A DNA stretch of 64,000 nucleotides. It comes from Shinella sp. H4-D48 (GTDB lineage: Bacteria; Pseudomonadota; Alphaproteobacteria; Rhizobiales; Rhizobiaceae). The stretch spans positions 1,782,001-1,846,000 of the forward strand of contig NZ_CP093337.1 in the NCBI RefSeq assembly GCF_022637395.1. Reading direction: 5' to 3'. Positions 15,717 through 23,141 of this stretch are shown one piece after another. The translations under genes and the position numbers were made by a program. Every line of letters begins with the position of its first letter. The first letter of the stretch is position 1. The notes beneath the pieces were generated by a model. The model had not been told where the DNA came from and ran no database searches. It worked only from the letters and a program-made list of their open reading frames with translations.

Positions 15717-16241
15717 TCACCTCGCCAGCTTGAAAATGCCGATTTCGATCTTCATGCCAGTTCTTCCGGCCTGCCTGCATGCCCGGCATGAAAGCTTTTC
15801 CGCGACGGTCTGAAGTGGGTGTCCAAACCACTTTTTCAGCTTCTGATCATAGCGATCGACCTCCGCCCGATACCCGCAAGAACAGCGGGCGATCAGCCCG
15901 TACCATTGTGGTAGTTCTGCAAGCGTCACTTGCTGGGCGCTGGCCCACCCCGATTTATCGGGTATCCCGCTCGGGGCGACGACATCACGAATGAGATAAT
16001 TGCCGTTCGTCTGGGCGAGGTACTTGCCCGGATACTTCTCGATCGCCTGCTTCCAAGCATCTACAACCACGCCGCTGATGGCCGTCTTCACGGCGTATCC
16101 CAGGAACTTCCCGTTCTCGCTCTCCCATACCTGGATTTCATAGTTGTCCTCGTCGGGAAGGCCATCCGTCGTCTTCGGGCCGCCTAGCTTTCCATTCGTT
16201 GGGCTCGTATCTCTGGGCGGAGGTGTCTTCTTGTAGCGCAT
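15717..16241 (-). CDS. protein with C-terminal zinc-ribbon-like motif, unknown
   Basis: 174 residues. The N-terminal 35 residues are Pro/Gly-rich and charged; the middle 'NYEIQVWESENGKFLGYAV' looks like a beta sheet; the C-terminal part has 'ARCSCGYRAEVDRYDQ' and 'LSCRACRQAG', a C-x-C...C-x2-C arrangement that suggests a zinc ribbon and nucleic-acid binding. No family recognised. Part of the minus-strand early operon. Confidence 0.6.
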   Translation of the reverse strand: MRYKKTPPPRDTSPTNGKLGGPKTTDGLPDEDNYEIQVWESENGKFLGYAVKTAISGVVVDAWKQAIEKYPGKYLAQTNGNYLIRDVVAPSGIPDKSGWASAQQVTLAELPQWYGLIARCSCGYRAEVDRYDQKLKKWFGHPLQTVAEKLSCRACRQAGRTGMKIEIGIFKLAR

Positions 16242-16256
16242 CGGAGCGGCCGAAGG

Positions 16257-16454
16257 TCAGTCGCGATCCGCCCGCGGCCGCCAGCCCCGGGTGAAGCCGG
16301 CGCCCATGGCCCGGCCAGCGAGATCGAGCTGCCAGCGGAGATAGGCGCAGTCCGCAATAAGGAAAGCGATTGCTGCGCGGGCATCGCCGTTGTGCCAGGC
16401 GAGGGCTTCATCAATGGCGCTCATAGTTTCAGGTCGCGTTTCGAGTGGGCGCAC
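16257..16454 (-). CDS. small helical protein, unknown
   Basis: 65 residues from a GTG with aggag eight bases upstream; an internal ATG (16424) has no ribosome binding site. Sequence 'IDEALAWHNGDARAAIAFLI' followed by 'CAYLRWQLDLAGRAMG' is one long helical pair. Similar short proteins of unknown role occur in rhizobial prophages. Ends 15 bases before the zinc-ribbon gene. Confidence 0.55.
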   Translation of the reverse strand: MRPLETRPETMSAIDEALAWHNGDARAAIAFLIADCAYLRWQLDLAGRAMGAGFTRGWRPRADRD

Positions 16455-16562
16455 GTCGTCGTTCTCCTGTGTCTATGCCACAGCAGGCATTTCCAACCGG
16501 TCTGGCGGGTTTCTTAGGCTTATGTTCCTATTATGTTCCGCTTCGGGCGGCTGTCAATGGCT

Positions 16563-17780
16563 TTAGCCAGACTTACCCATCTCAATGATGTCTTTCACGT
16601 TAGGCGGTGCGATCTCAGCATGACCGCTACCGTCTACCGGCCGGAAGAGGGCATTCAATGCGATCGCCAACTCCGGCGTTGTGCCACTCTGTTCGTGGAC
16701 CAGGGCGCTATAGGTGGTGGCAATGGTCCCACGCAGCTGAGCATCGGCTTGCAGGGACAGGTTCTGTACAATGATGCGACTGACGTGGCGAAGGAGCCAA
16801 GCGAAGGCAAGTGTCGGGAGCGTTATGAAGGCCAGTGGCACAAGCGCCAGTAGACCGGGGTTCTCACGCTCGCCGACTATGGTCTGGTAGGCTTCGCTGA
16901 CGAGGCCGACGCCCCAGTGAGTCAGCCAGTACACGCCGCCCGCAAGCGCGAGGACGAAGATTACACCAAACCAAATAGCGGTGGTGCGATGGGATTTAGC
17001 TTTCTCTGTCCAGTACTTTGTGGGCGCTTCAAGCACTAGGCGGTCACGGACCTGCTCTTCGAGTTCGGCAACTCGCGCCTTGGAGAAATCAAGCTCCGAC
17101 TGCAACATGGCACGAAAATGGTCTGCCGTCTTCTCACCTACCTGTATTTGCGCATCGTGCTCCAAATCGAACCGGTTCTTGGAGAACTCGTAAAGCTCAT
17201 CGATCTGAATACGTTGGCTTTCGCTCTCTTCTGCTGCCATCTGCGTCCGAGCCACTAGTTCGTCGAACATCTTCCTTTCGGCAGTGCTGGTCCGATCCTC
17301 TGCGACCGCAGTCAACACGGCTCCCAAACCAGACATGAGAACGGACGAAGGGATGTGTAAATTGATGAGATGCGCGGCCAGATTACCGACCTTCAAATTC
17401 AACACTGACGCAGAAAGGCACATAAGTGCACCTGGATACAACTGCGGCTGCTCGTCATAGATTTTCGACAGCAAAATGCCCTGCCGGCCCTGCGAGATTA
17501 CAACACCGCGTGACTCAACGAATTCCAAGGCGGAACGGCCCGGTGTCTCCCTCATCGCCTCCTGTAAGATATTGGTCGTGAGTAACGGGAGGAACTGCAA
17601 CTGATGCCGCGCGTCGGGGAAGTAGGGATTAAGTGTTTGAGCCCCTCGCTCTTCCCACCAAGCGATCTCGGATTGCAACCATCGACGCACTTCTTCTTCT
17701 GAGTTGAACCGCTTGGAAAACCTTTGGGAAGGTGCCTTCAATGTGATCGGGAAACCGTCACCCTTCGTCTCCACCGGCAT
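16563..17780 (-). CDS. large membrane coiled-coil protein, possibly DUF6161-type
   Basis: 405 residues. A soluble N-terminal domain (1-160, with an 'EEEVRRWLQSEIAWWEERG' helix) is followed by a long coiled coil (about 163-250), then two membrane helices (267-287 and 309-331) and a 70-residue C-terminal tail. The pattern resembles proteins labelled DUF6161, but I cannot confirm that. It is larger than its neighbours, less GC-rich, and separated from them by gaps on both sides, so it may be an independently expressed cargo gene. Membrane-bound coiled-coil architecture is common in superinfection exclusion and abortive infection proteins; that is an inference. Confidence 0.65.
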   Translation of the reverse strand: MPVETKGDGFPITLKAPSQRFSKRFNSEEEVRRWLQSEIAWWEERGAQTLNPYFPDARHQLQFLPLLTTNILQEAMRETPGRSALEFVESRGVVISQGRQGILLSKIYDEQPQLYPGALMCLSASVLNLKVGNLAAHLINLHIPSSVLMSGLGAVLTAVAEDRTSTAERKMFDELVARTQMAAEESESQRIQIDELYEFSKNRFDLEHDAQIQVGEKTADHFRAMLQSELDFSKARVAELEEQVRDRLVLEAPTKYWTEKAKSHRTTAIWFGVIFVLALAGGVYWLTHWGVGLVSEAYQTIVGERENPGLLALVPLAFITLPTLAFAWLLRHVSRIIVQNLSLQADAQLRGTIATTYSALVHEQSGTTPELAIALNALFRPVDGSGHAEIAPPNVKDIIEMGKSG

Positions 17781-17828
17781 TTGAGCTCCTCAACGGGTCC
17801 GAAAATGAACGCTCACAGATTACTGTCC

Positions 17829-17984
17829 CTAGAGGAACGCTGTTAAACTACGCAGTTTCTTCTCAAGCTCATCCACCTTCTTCGCGGCCTTGGCGATGTC
17901 ACCATCACTCAATGCCTTCTTGATATCGCGCACCTCTGACTGCAAAACGTTGTTGATGCCGATCCTAACATAATCATTGCTCAT
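17829..17984 (-). CDS. 51-residue helical protein, unknown
   Basis: Start at the ATG at 17984 (aggga upstream on the minus strand). Almost wholly helical with heptad-like Leu/Val spacing ('EVRDIKKALSDGDIAKAAKK' then 'VDELEKKLRSL'), so probably dimeric. It is the last gene of the small-gene cluster 17.8-18.4 kb. No function can be assigned. Confidence 0.5.
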   Translation of the reverse strand: MSNDYVRIGINNVLQSEVRDIKKALSDGDIAKAAKKVDELEKKLRSLTAFL

Positions 17985-18031
17985 CCGGTTCTCCCTTTGC
18001 AACTCAACGGTGGCACGACCCAGGTCGGTCG

Positions 18032-18211
18032 TCAACTTCCGCTTCGCACCTGCGGCCACCCGCGCCCCATAGCGATGGTGGCAATGCGCAGGCGCTCTTC
18101 GATTGCATCCCGCTCAGCGAGCACAGTGCGAATGGCCTCCAGCGCGTCCCATTCGTGCAGGGCAAGCACCTGAAAAGCCTCATCCTTGTCGTTGCGCAGT
18201 TCGGGCTTCAC
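18032..18211 (-). CDS. 59-residue helical protein, unknown
   Basis: Short gene starting at a GTG that overlaps the stop of the next upstream gene (GTGA at 18208-18211). The translation starts MKPELRNDKDEAFQVLALHE and continues as a charged helix 'WDALEAIRTVLAERDAIEER' before a basic C-terminus. The coupled start and protein-like composition support it. Function unknown. Confidence 0.5.
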   Translation of the reverse strand: MKPELRNDKDEAFQVLALHEWDALEAIRTVLAERDAIEERLRIATIAMGRGWPQVRSGS

Positions 18212-18375
18212 TGAAGTCGGAGCTCCAGCTGGCGCTTGGACCTGAGGACGTACAGGGGTTTCGCCGACGCCGCTGCCTTTCGCTGGAGCTCAGCGCGGTT
18301 CGCCAGTTGGCGCTCACGCAGCGCGCGGCTGGCAGCGATGGTTTCGAGAGCCTTCTCGATGGCATCTGTTTGCAT
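18208..18375 (-). CDS. 55-residue basic helical protein, unknown
   Basis: Start at the ATG at 18375 with a good ribosome binding site (ggagg) seven bases upstream. Translation begins MQTDAIEKALETIAASRALR and continues with many Arg and Leu residues. It is coupled to the next small gene by a GTGA overlap. The basic character could indicate nucleic-acid binding; nothing more can be said. Confidence 0.5.
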   Translation of the reverse strand: MQTDAIEKALETIAASRALRERQLANRAELQRKAAASAKPLYVLRSKRQLELRLQ

Positions 18376-18546
18376 GACGACCTCCGTTGTGTTCTCTATA
18401 TGTTCTCATTCGGATGTGCCGGTGTCAAGGAGGTTGCGGCCTGCGCCGACACCGGTTGCTTGAATATCGTCAATTCTTTGGGTTAACGGGCTGATTGCTT
18501 TGGTGCTATCACGCTGCCGGCCGAATTGAGGGATAGAGGTGATCTC

Positions 18547-18723
18547 ATGAAGTATGAAACTGGGATGCAAATTGTTTATGACGTTCTAAATAAGGGCATC
18601 TTGGTTGAATTCCGCGGGCAACCACATTATTTTCCGGGCCCTTTCAAGACCCAGAAACAGGCGGTGAGCGCCGGGGAAGCGCTGTGCCGTGAGTTGGGCT
18701 GGGGGAAATCAGACGGCATGTGA
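18547..18723 (+). CDS. small protein, unknown
   Basis: 58 residues from the ATG at 18547, preceded by gaggtgatc. 'VYDVLNKGILVEFRGQPHYF' and 'PGPFKTQKQAVSAGEALCRE' suggest a small alpha/beta fold. It is the only + strand gene in the early region, set between convergent minus clusters, so it has its own promoter region (18.38-18.54 kb). Possibly a regulatory or anti-repressor gene, but no HTH is visible. Confidence 0.6.
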   Translation: MKYETGMQIVYDVLNKGILVEFRGQPHYFPGPFKTQKQAVSAGEALCRELGWGKSDGM

Positions 18724-18738
18724 GGTGGTGCTCGGCGC

Positions 18739-19275
18739 CTACAACCGACGCCTCCCACCGTGCCAGTCATTGACACGCGCCATCTCTTCCCGGCCGGCGT
18801 CCGTTACGGTCCATGTCCGATCGCCATGGGGGTCCTTGCTGCCTTCCTTGAGCGCGCCTTTTCCGGCCAGCTCCTTCATCGTGAAATCCGTTGCGCGTGG
18901 TACTTCGACACTCGTCCGGACGTCGGGATGTTCCACCATGTAACGAAGCGCGCCGAGGCATCGAGCGTTCAGGCCCAGTTGGGGTCTGCGTTCATTTCGA
19001 CGCTGCTGCCGCCCCTTCCATTCGCTGAGTTTGTCCTCGCCATCCGGAGCGGCCACCTGAAAACCGGCCGTGATTCCGAGATAGCCGTCGTAGAACCGGC
19101 GAACTAACAGTGTTGGTCTGCCATCGTGTAGCGGGTCGATTCTAGGGAAGCCCTGCCGCTCGAGCATGGGGATGACCACCTTCACATACATCGCAGCGCG
19201 CTCCTTTCCGACGACCGCTACGGCGATCTCCCGGTCAGTGGCGAAAAGCGGGAGCTTCGAGAGTAGGTCGGTCAT
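18739..19275 (-). CDS. winged-helix-like protein downstream of integrase
   Basis: 178 residues from the ATG at 19275, overlapping the integrase stop by 4 bases (ATGA), so the two are translated together. The N-terminal half 'LPLFATDREIAVAVVGKERA' and 'LERQGFPRIDPLHDGRPTLL' has the layout of a short DNA-binding domain seen next to phage integrases. The C-terminal half holds a probable winged helix ('ARCLGALRYMVEHPDVRTSV' then 'TDFTMKELAGKGALKEGSKD' and 'RTWTVTDAG'). Likely a regulator or directionality factor. Confidence 0.6.
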   Translation of the reverse strand: MTDLLSKLPLFATDREIAVAVVGKERAAMYVKVVIPMLERQGFPRIDPLHDGRPTLLVRRFYDGYLGITAGFQVAAPDGEDKLSEWKGRQQRRNERRPQLGLNARCLGALRYMVEHPDVRTSVEVPRATDFTMKELAGKGALKEGSKDPHGDRTWTVTDAGREEMARVNDWHGGRRRL

Positions 19276-20303
19276 CGATGTTCCCACTTGTTCATCGCCT
19301 GCGCCGCCAACTCCCGCTGGCCGCCGAGGTAGTGGGCGTGAAGGATGGCGTCGATGTCTTTCGGAGAATGACCAGTGATCGCGCCGATTTCCGCGATCGA
19401 ACACCCAGCGAGCGCCAGACGGGTCACGGTCGTCCCCCTGAGGTCATGGAATGTCAGTCCTTCTACACCAGAGGCCGTGATTGCCTTGCGCCAGCTGGTG
19501 TTGAATCCGGCCTCCGTCCAAGGCTTTCCCCTTGAGTTGCAGAGCACAGCCGGGCACGGCCGGGGGATCGTCTCCAGCGCAGCGCGGACAGCACTCGAGG
19601 CGGGTATTGCGACCCGCCTGCCGGTCTTGCTCTGTTTTAATCGGAAGCTGGCGCCGTCATAGGCTGCCCACTTCAGCGCCAATAGATCGCCCTTGCGCTG
19701 GCCAGTCCACAAGGCGAGCAGAAGGGCTAAGCGAAGTTCTTGTCCGGCGACGGCATTGAAAGCCGCGATATCGGCGTCTGTCCAAATGCTCTCTCGCCGA
19801 TCGGCCCGGTAGAGACGGCCACCGCGTTCTGCAATATTGCGGGAAAGCATCCCGCGGTCCTTTCCGAAGGAGAGAACGCGCGAAAGGACGCTCCAGGCGA
19901 AGTCCGCCTTTCGTGGGGTGTCGGCCATGGTATCGCGCCAGGACTTAAATCGTCCGCGAGTTTGCATGGCCTCCAGGTCGCCGAACGTCAGAGAACCGAA
20001 TTCGTCGCGGATTATGTCCAGATACCCCGTGTAATGGCGCCTTGTCTGAGGCCGTTTAGATCGGAACTCCGACGAACGGAGATAGCTAGTGATCAGCCCG
20101 TGGAGCGTCTCGGGGTTCGGGTAGCGTAGTCTGTCGTGCGCTGCGTCGAACGCTGCTTGCAGGCCGACGTCACCCGGCTGCATCGGCTCGCCCTTCTTGT
20201 TCTTTAAAAGCGGCCCTTTTCGCCACGCGTAGCAGTAGTAGATGGTCTTGCCGCTGGCTAAGGTCTTTTTGACCTTCATCAGGCCCTTAAGAGGAGCCCG
20301 CAT
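19272..20303 (-). CDS. int: phage integrase, tyrosine recombinase
   Basis: 343 residues. N-terminal arm-binding region (1-60), SAM-like core-binding domain (about 65-165) and catalytic domain (170-343). Catalytic residues visible: Arg203 (WTGQRKGD), Lys226 (SKTGRR), His286 and Arg289 (FHDLRGT), His312 (TGHSP) and the nucleophile Tyr325 (HAHYLGG). It inserts and excises the prophage by recombination between attP and attB. Its 5' end overlaps a small HTH gene by 17 bases, and its 3' end overlaps the winged-helix gene. Confidence 0.95.
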   Translation of the reverse strand: MRAPLKGLMKVKKTLASGKTIYYCYAWRKGPLLKNKKGEPMQPGDVGLQAAFDAAHDRLRYPNPETLHGLITSYLRSSEFRSKRPQTRRHYTGYLDIIRDEFGSLTFGDLEAMQTRGRFKSWRDTMADTPRKADFAWSVLSRVLSFGKDRGMLSRNIAERGGRLYRADRRESIWTDADIAAFNAVAGQELRLALLLALWTGQRKGDLLALKWAAYDGASFRLKQSKTGRRVAIPASSAVRAALETIPRPCPAVLCNSRGKPWTEAGFNTSWRKAITASGVEGLTFHDLRGTTVTRLALAGCSIAEIGAITGHSPKDIDAILHAHYLGGQRELAAQAMNKWEHR

Positions 20304-20523
20304 TTTCCTTCATCCACTTCTCATATGGGTCTTCGTTGTCATTCGCGCCCAACCCGCTGATCTCGTCGAGCTTAGCGTCGATCGCTCGCTTCTCCCACTT
20401 CCGCATGCCTGGGATTGACGGTGGCATTATATGACTGGCCACCCACATCGAAAAGCATGTCGGCGTGATGCCGCAGTATGCGGCCGCCTCTGCGCGGCTG
20501 ATGAGACGGGGATTATCGGTCAT
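20287..20523 (-). CDS. AlpA/excisionase-like HTH protein
   Basis: 78 residues. 'LISRAEAAAYCGITPTCFSM' followed by 'WVASHIMPPSIPGMRKWEKR' is an AlpA/MerR-type helix-turn-helix with wing, typical of excisionases. The last residues are acidic and overlap the integrase start by 17 bases; the ATG overlaps the stop of the next upstream HTH gene. Probable recombination directionality factor for the neighbouring integrase. Confidence 0.75.
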   Translation of the reverse strand: MTDNPRLISRAEAAAYCGITPTCFSMWVASHIMPPSIPGMRKWEKRAIDAKLDEISGLGANDNEDPYEKWMKENAGSS

Positions 20524-20792
20524 TTCTTCGACCGCAGTAAGCGAATGACAGCGGCGGTGCTGTCGATACGTCCGCGTCTTTTACCTCTCGGAGCGCTCTC
20601 TGGCTCCATAAGCTTCGGGAGGTCCGAAATAAGCAGGAAGCAATCCCTGCCGAGCTTCTTGGCTATTCCGATCCGCCGCGCCTTCTCCCAGATAGTTCGA
20701 GCCGAAACCGCGACACCACTTGAGGCTTGAATTCTCCGCGCTGCCTCAGTCGGGGTAATAACTTGATCGAGTAAGGTGGGTGCTTCATCCAT
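20520..20792 (-). CDS. HTH DNA-binding protein, unknown
   Basis: 90 residues. 'VITPTEAARRIQASSGVAVS' and 'ARTIWEKARRIGIAKKLGRD' form a helix-turn-helix with a following wing, comparable to Mor/excisionase-type small regulators. Stop overlaps the start of the next HTH gene (ATGA). First gene of the integrase operon, which reads HTH, HTH, integrase, winged-helix protein. Confidence 0.65.
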   Translation of the reverse strand: MDEAPTLLDQVITPTEAARRIQASSGVAVSARTIWEKARRIGIAKKLGRDCFLLISDLPKLMEPESAPRGKRRGRIDSTAAVIRLLRSKK

Positions 20793-20943
20793 ATCGTCAC
20801 CAAATCCACGTTAGGAGGCTTGCCGCCGGCACGGATGCCGACCGCGTTGTCAGGTCTCCTCTTCGTGGTAATGCGGGTAGTGAGGCCGCAGTTGGAGGAT
20901 AAATCGCTGCCGGCCCTAGTCAACCACCTTCAAGCGCGGATTA

Positions 20944-20972
20944 AAAAAAGCCGGCCTATTGGCCGGCTTTAC
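20944..20972. terminator. bidirectional terminator
   Basis: Perfect 10-bp inverted repeat (aaagccggcc / ggccggcttt, 20947-20956 and 20961-20970) with a four-base loop, with A residues on the left and T on the right. It can stop transcription from yciE on the right (minus strand) and any reading from the left. Confidence 0.75.
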
Positions 20973-20992
20973 TGATTCCAGAGACGGAAATG

Positions 20993-21487
20993 TCAGGCAG
21001 CCTTCTTAGCGGCCGTCGTTTTGTTGATCGCCGTCACGGCGAGGTTCGTCAGCTTGTTGTTCGTCGCCTTCTCCTGGTCGAGGATCTCGCTGAGGAGCTT
21101 GTGCGCCTCGTCGTGGCCGAGATCCTTCGCCCATTCACGAAGCGAGCCATAGCGCGCAATCTCGTAGTGCTCGACAGCCTGACAAGCTGCGAGAAGGCCG
21201 GCATCAAGAGCGGTTCCCTCAGCCTCTTCCATGAGGCCGTCGGCTTCTTTGATCAGGCCCTCGATGGCATCGCACTTCTCGCCGGAAGCCTTCTTGCCGA
21301 TCGATTTGAAGACCTGTTCCAACTTTTTGATCTGGTCCTTGGTCTCCGCAAGGTGCTCTTCGGCCGCCTTCTTCAACTCGGCGCTCTTCGCTGCCTTGGC
21401 GACCTTCGGTAGCGCCTTGGTGATCGCGTTCTCCGCATAGTAGACGTCCTGCAGTGTGTGCTCGAAAATATCAGCCAGATTTTTCAT
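20993..21487 (-). CDS. yciE: ferritin-like DUF892 protein YciE, copy 1
   Basis: 164 residues from the ATG at 21487 (gaggag upstream on the minus strand). DUF892 four-helix bundle with 'DIFEHTLQDVYYAENAITKA' and 'ACQAVEHYEIARYGSLREWA', supplying the Glu/His ligands of a di-iron site, and a Lys/Ala-rich tail. Members are linked to stress response. A second copy, on the opposite strand at 25962-26456, differs at only about 13 positions. This copy lies between the phage HTH genes and the XRE/small-gene cluster, hence perhaps inside the prophage. Confidence 0.93.
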   Translation of the reverse strand: MKNLADIFEHTLQDVYYAENAITKALPKVAKAAKSAELKKAAEEHLAETKDQIKKLEQVFKSIGKKASGEKCDAIEGLIKEADGLMEEAEGTALDAGLLAACQAVEHYEIARYGSLREWAKDLGHDEAHKLLSEILDQEKATNNKLTNLAVTAINKTTAAKKAA

Positions 21488-21546
21488 GATGATCTCCTCG
21501 GTGTCGAATGGCGGGGAGATAATGCGCATTGCTGGCCATAGTTCCG

Positions 21547-21777
21547 TTAAGGCTGCCGATCCCTGAGGCGCACGCCAGGACCGTTGCCGTTCTGGTCGAT
21601 GAAGATCACGCCGGCCTCGGTAAGGGCAGCCTGGATGGCGGTGATGGTGCGGGGCATAAGCTCCTCGCCGCGCTCGAGGCGGGACACGGTATCGACGGAC
21701 ACTTCAGCGAGCTTTGCTAATTCTCTCACGCCGAGACCCAGCGCGGCGCGCGCCATTTTGCACTGAACTGCATTCAT
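21547..21777 (-). CDS. XRE-family repressor-like protein
   Basis: 76 residues. HTH at about 6-58: 'CKMARAALGLGVRELAKLAE' then 'VSVDTVSRLERGEELMPRTI', followed by a short GVIF strand region (TEAGVIFIDQNGNGPGVRL) of the kind found in many rhizobial XRE regulators. It is transcribed away from a three-gene + strand operon. The 93-bp gap between them is filled with repeated GTACCGAT elements, probably its operators. Confidence 0.85.
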   Translation of the reverse strand: MNAVQCKMARAALGLGVRELAKLAEVSVDTVSRLERGEELMPRTITAIQAALTEAGVIFIDQNGNGPGVRLRDRQP

Positions 21778-21783
21778 CGTGAC

Positions 21784-21850
21784 ACCGTACCGATTTCCTG
21801 TTGACGTACCGATAATGTTCGGATATCAGTACGGTATACCGATTTCAGAA
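21784..21850. promoter_or_regulatory. operator/promoter region of XRE repressor
   Basis: The gap between divergent genes holds two copies of GTACCGAT (21787-21794 and 21806-21813), a third variant ending at 21843 (ATACCGAT) and the inverted form GTACGGTAT (21829-21837). Repeated half-sites between a small XRE gene and a divergent operon are typical of a repressor that controls both directions. Confidence 0.6.
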
Positions 21851-21870
21851 CAGACGCAACGGAGGCCGCC

Positions 21871-22218
21871 ATGCCGAAGCAGAACGTACCTAACAGTTCG
21901 TTAAAGAACGGAAACAACCCGAAGACCATCGCCCGCTATCTGGCGCACGTTCGCGGCCCGAATCCGGCGCGCTTCCGCGTCGGCGACAACGTGACTTTTG
22001 TGAAGATGGACGATCAGAACTGGCCGCTGCTGATCCTCGATATCCGCGGCAATGATTTCGACGTCGTCTGTTATGATGGCAACCCGCATCTGGTTCGCCT
22101 GACAATGGCCGACCTCAATGCGCTGCGCGTCATCCGGATTGAGGAATGCGGTTGCGAGGCCGTCGACATGTACCGCGCGCTGGTCGGTCTGGACATTGAG
22201 GGCGAGGTGGCGGCATGA
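21871..22218 (+). CDS. hypothetical protein, first of three-gene operon
   Basis: 115 residues, with ggagg before the ATG. After a polar N-terminus it has 'FRVGDNVTFVKMDDQNWPLL' and 'ILDIRGNDFDVVCYDGNPHL', an SH3-like beta-barrel pattern. Stop overlaps the ATG of the next gene. No known family. Under control of the XRE operator region upstream. Confidence 0.65.
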   Translation: MPKQNVPNSSLKNGNNPKTIARYLAHVRGPNPARFRVGDNVTFVKMDDQNWPLLILDIRGNDFDVVCYDGNPHLVRLTMADLNALRVIRIEECGCEAVDMYRALVGLDIEGEVAA

Positions 22219-22448
22219 ACATTCAGCGCCACAAAATCGAGAAGGCCATCGACGTGCTGATCGCCCTCCTGGATGCCGCTGACGGCGATCCGGACCTTGA
22301 GCCCTCGCTGGGCTATAATCCTTACGGCAGCAACGACGCCGAAGGCGACGACGAGCGTGAAGACGACCCCGCTGAGAGGGGGATCGCCGACTACGACGGT
22401 CTTATCGAGCAGGGATTCGGCAATCTCTGGGGAGACACAGTGCAATGA
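22215..22448 (+). CDS. small acidic protein, unknown
   Basis: 77 residues; ATG overlaps the preceding stop and its stop overlaps the next ATG. N-terminal helix (IEKAIDVLIALLDAADGDPD) followed by a strongly acidic, Asp/Glu-rich segment (about 33-60). Such acidic, DNA-like small proteins are common in phage early operons. Function unknown. Confidence 0.6.
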   Translation: MNIQRHKIEKAIDVLIALLDAADGDPDLEPSLGYNPYGSNDAEGDDEREDDPAERGIADYDGLIEQGFGNLWGDTVQ

Positions 22449-22720
22449 CCCCGACCCCTATGACCTACCTCGACCTGTACGAGCCCGGCACGATCGTCCG
22501 CCTGAAGAACGGGACGACCTTCACGGCCGGCAAGTTCTGGCCTGAGCTTCCCGGCGTCGATCTGATGGACGATGGCAGGCGGCTCCTTACGGTCAGCGAG
22601 CAGTGGCTCAAGGATAACGTCGAGAGCATCCGCTTTCCGGCAGAACCGCCGAAGCGCTCGGCGCCTGCCGAGCAGCGCCATAACTCTCGTCCCGTTCGAT
22701 ACATAGACGGGAGCTTCTGA
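22445..22720 (+). CDS. hypothetical protein, third of three-gene operon
   Basis: 91 residues; start overlaps the preceding stop. Beta-rich start 'YLDLYEPGTIVRLKNGTTFT' followed by 'GRRLLTVSEQWLKDNVESIR', and a basic tail. No family recognised. It ends seven bases before the tRNA-like sequence at 22727, so it is the last gene before the presumed attachment site. Confidence 0.6.
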   Translation: MTPTPMTYLDLYEPGTIVRLKNGTTFTAGKFWPELPGVDLMDDGRRLLTVSEQWLKDNVESIRFPAEPPKRSAPAEQRHNSRPVRYIDGSF

Positions 22721-22726
22721 TCCTTC

Positions 22727-22803
22727 GCCCCTGTACCCGCGCGGGACTTCTAGCCCGATAGCGGTAACGGATGATGCGAGTTCGAATCTCGCCAGGGGCT
22801 CCA
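22727..22803 (+). other. tRNA-like sequence, candidate attR
   Basis: 77-nt segment with a 7-bp acceptor match (gcccctg at 22727 and caggggc at 22793), a perfect T arm (gcgag-ttcgaat-ctcgc, 22776-22792) and 3' TCCA. The centre does not fold into a normal D arm or anticodon arm. The simplest reading is the 3' end of a tRNA gene duplicated at the right end of the prophage, with the intact tRNA beyond the left end outside the window. A degenerate tRNA gene is the alternative. Confidence 0.5.
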
Positions 22804-22814
22804 AGTCACCAGAA

Positions 22815-22880
22815 GGCCAGCGGGGCATATCCGCCGCACCACCCGGATAACAACGCCTAGACATGCGTTGCCCGCTGGCC
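22815..22880. repeat. inverted repeat next to candidate att site
   Basis: 10-bp arms ggccagcggg (22815-22824) and cccgctggcc (22871-22880) enclose a smaller atccg...cggat hairpin. It lies just outside the tRNA-like sequence; no gene is seen in 22804-23141. May be a structured RNA or a remnant of an insertion; nothing else recognised in this 338-base gap except the hairpin at 23035. Confidence 0.4.
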
Positions 22881-23034
22881 ATTTCATTGCCCATTGCGGC
22901 CGATCACCCAACGCCGCTCGCTTCATACCACGGAGCGGGCGGTTCTTCCTTTGCGGCATCTGCGCGGACTGCTGCCCCAACCGCCTGAAATCATTCGGCT
23001 GATTTTTAAGAAGAACTGAAAATCCAGTTATGGG

Positions 23035-23056
23035 GTGTCCCCAGTTTTGGGGACAC
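23035..23056. repeat. hairpin gtgtcccc / ggggacac
   Basis: Perfect 8-bp inverted repeat (23035-23042 and 23049-23056) with a six-base loop agtttt. No T-run follows, so a terminator is uncertain. Confidence 0.4.
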
Positions 23057-23141
23057 GTTACCCTACCATCCGCAACGCCGCTTCCATATCGGGACAGGCC
23101 AGCCGCGTCTGCCCGCCGTCGCCTCGACTACCTGTTTAAAC

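Larger units (their letters stand above)
1..22803. mobile_element. P2-like prophage, right part (left end outside window)
   Basis: Tail fibre, sheath, tube, tape measure, U, X and D genes occur in P2 order on the + strand, followed by lysis genes, accessory genes and a minus-strand early region ending in an integrase at 19272-20303. The left end is beyond base 1. The right boundary is uncertain: it lies either just after the two HTH genes (about 20.8 kb) or at the tRNA 3'-end-like sequence at 22727-22803. The second is favoured because the XRE gene and the overlapping small genes at 21.5-22.7 kb look phage-like. Head genes and the large terminase are not in the window, so completeness cannot be judged. 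Confidence 0.85.
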
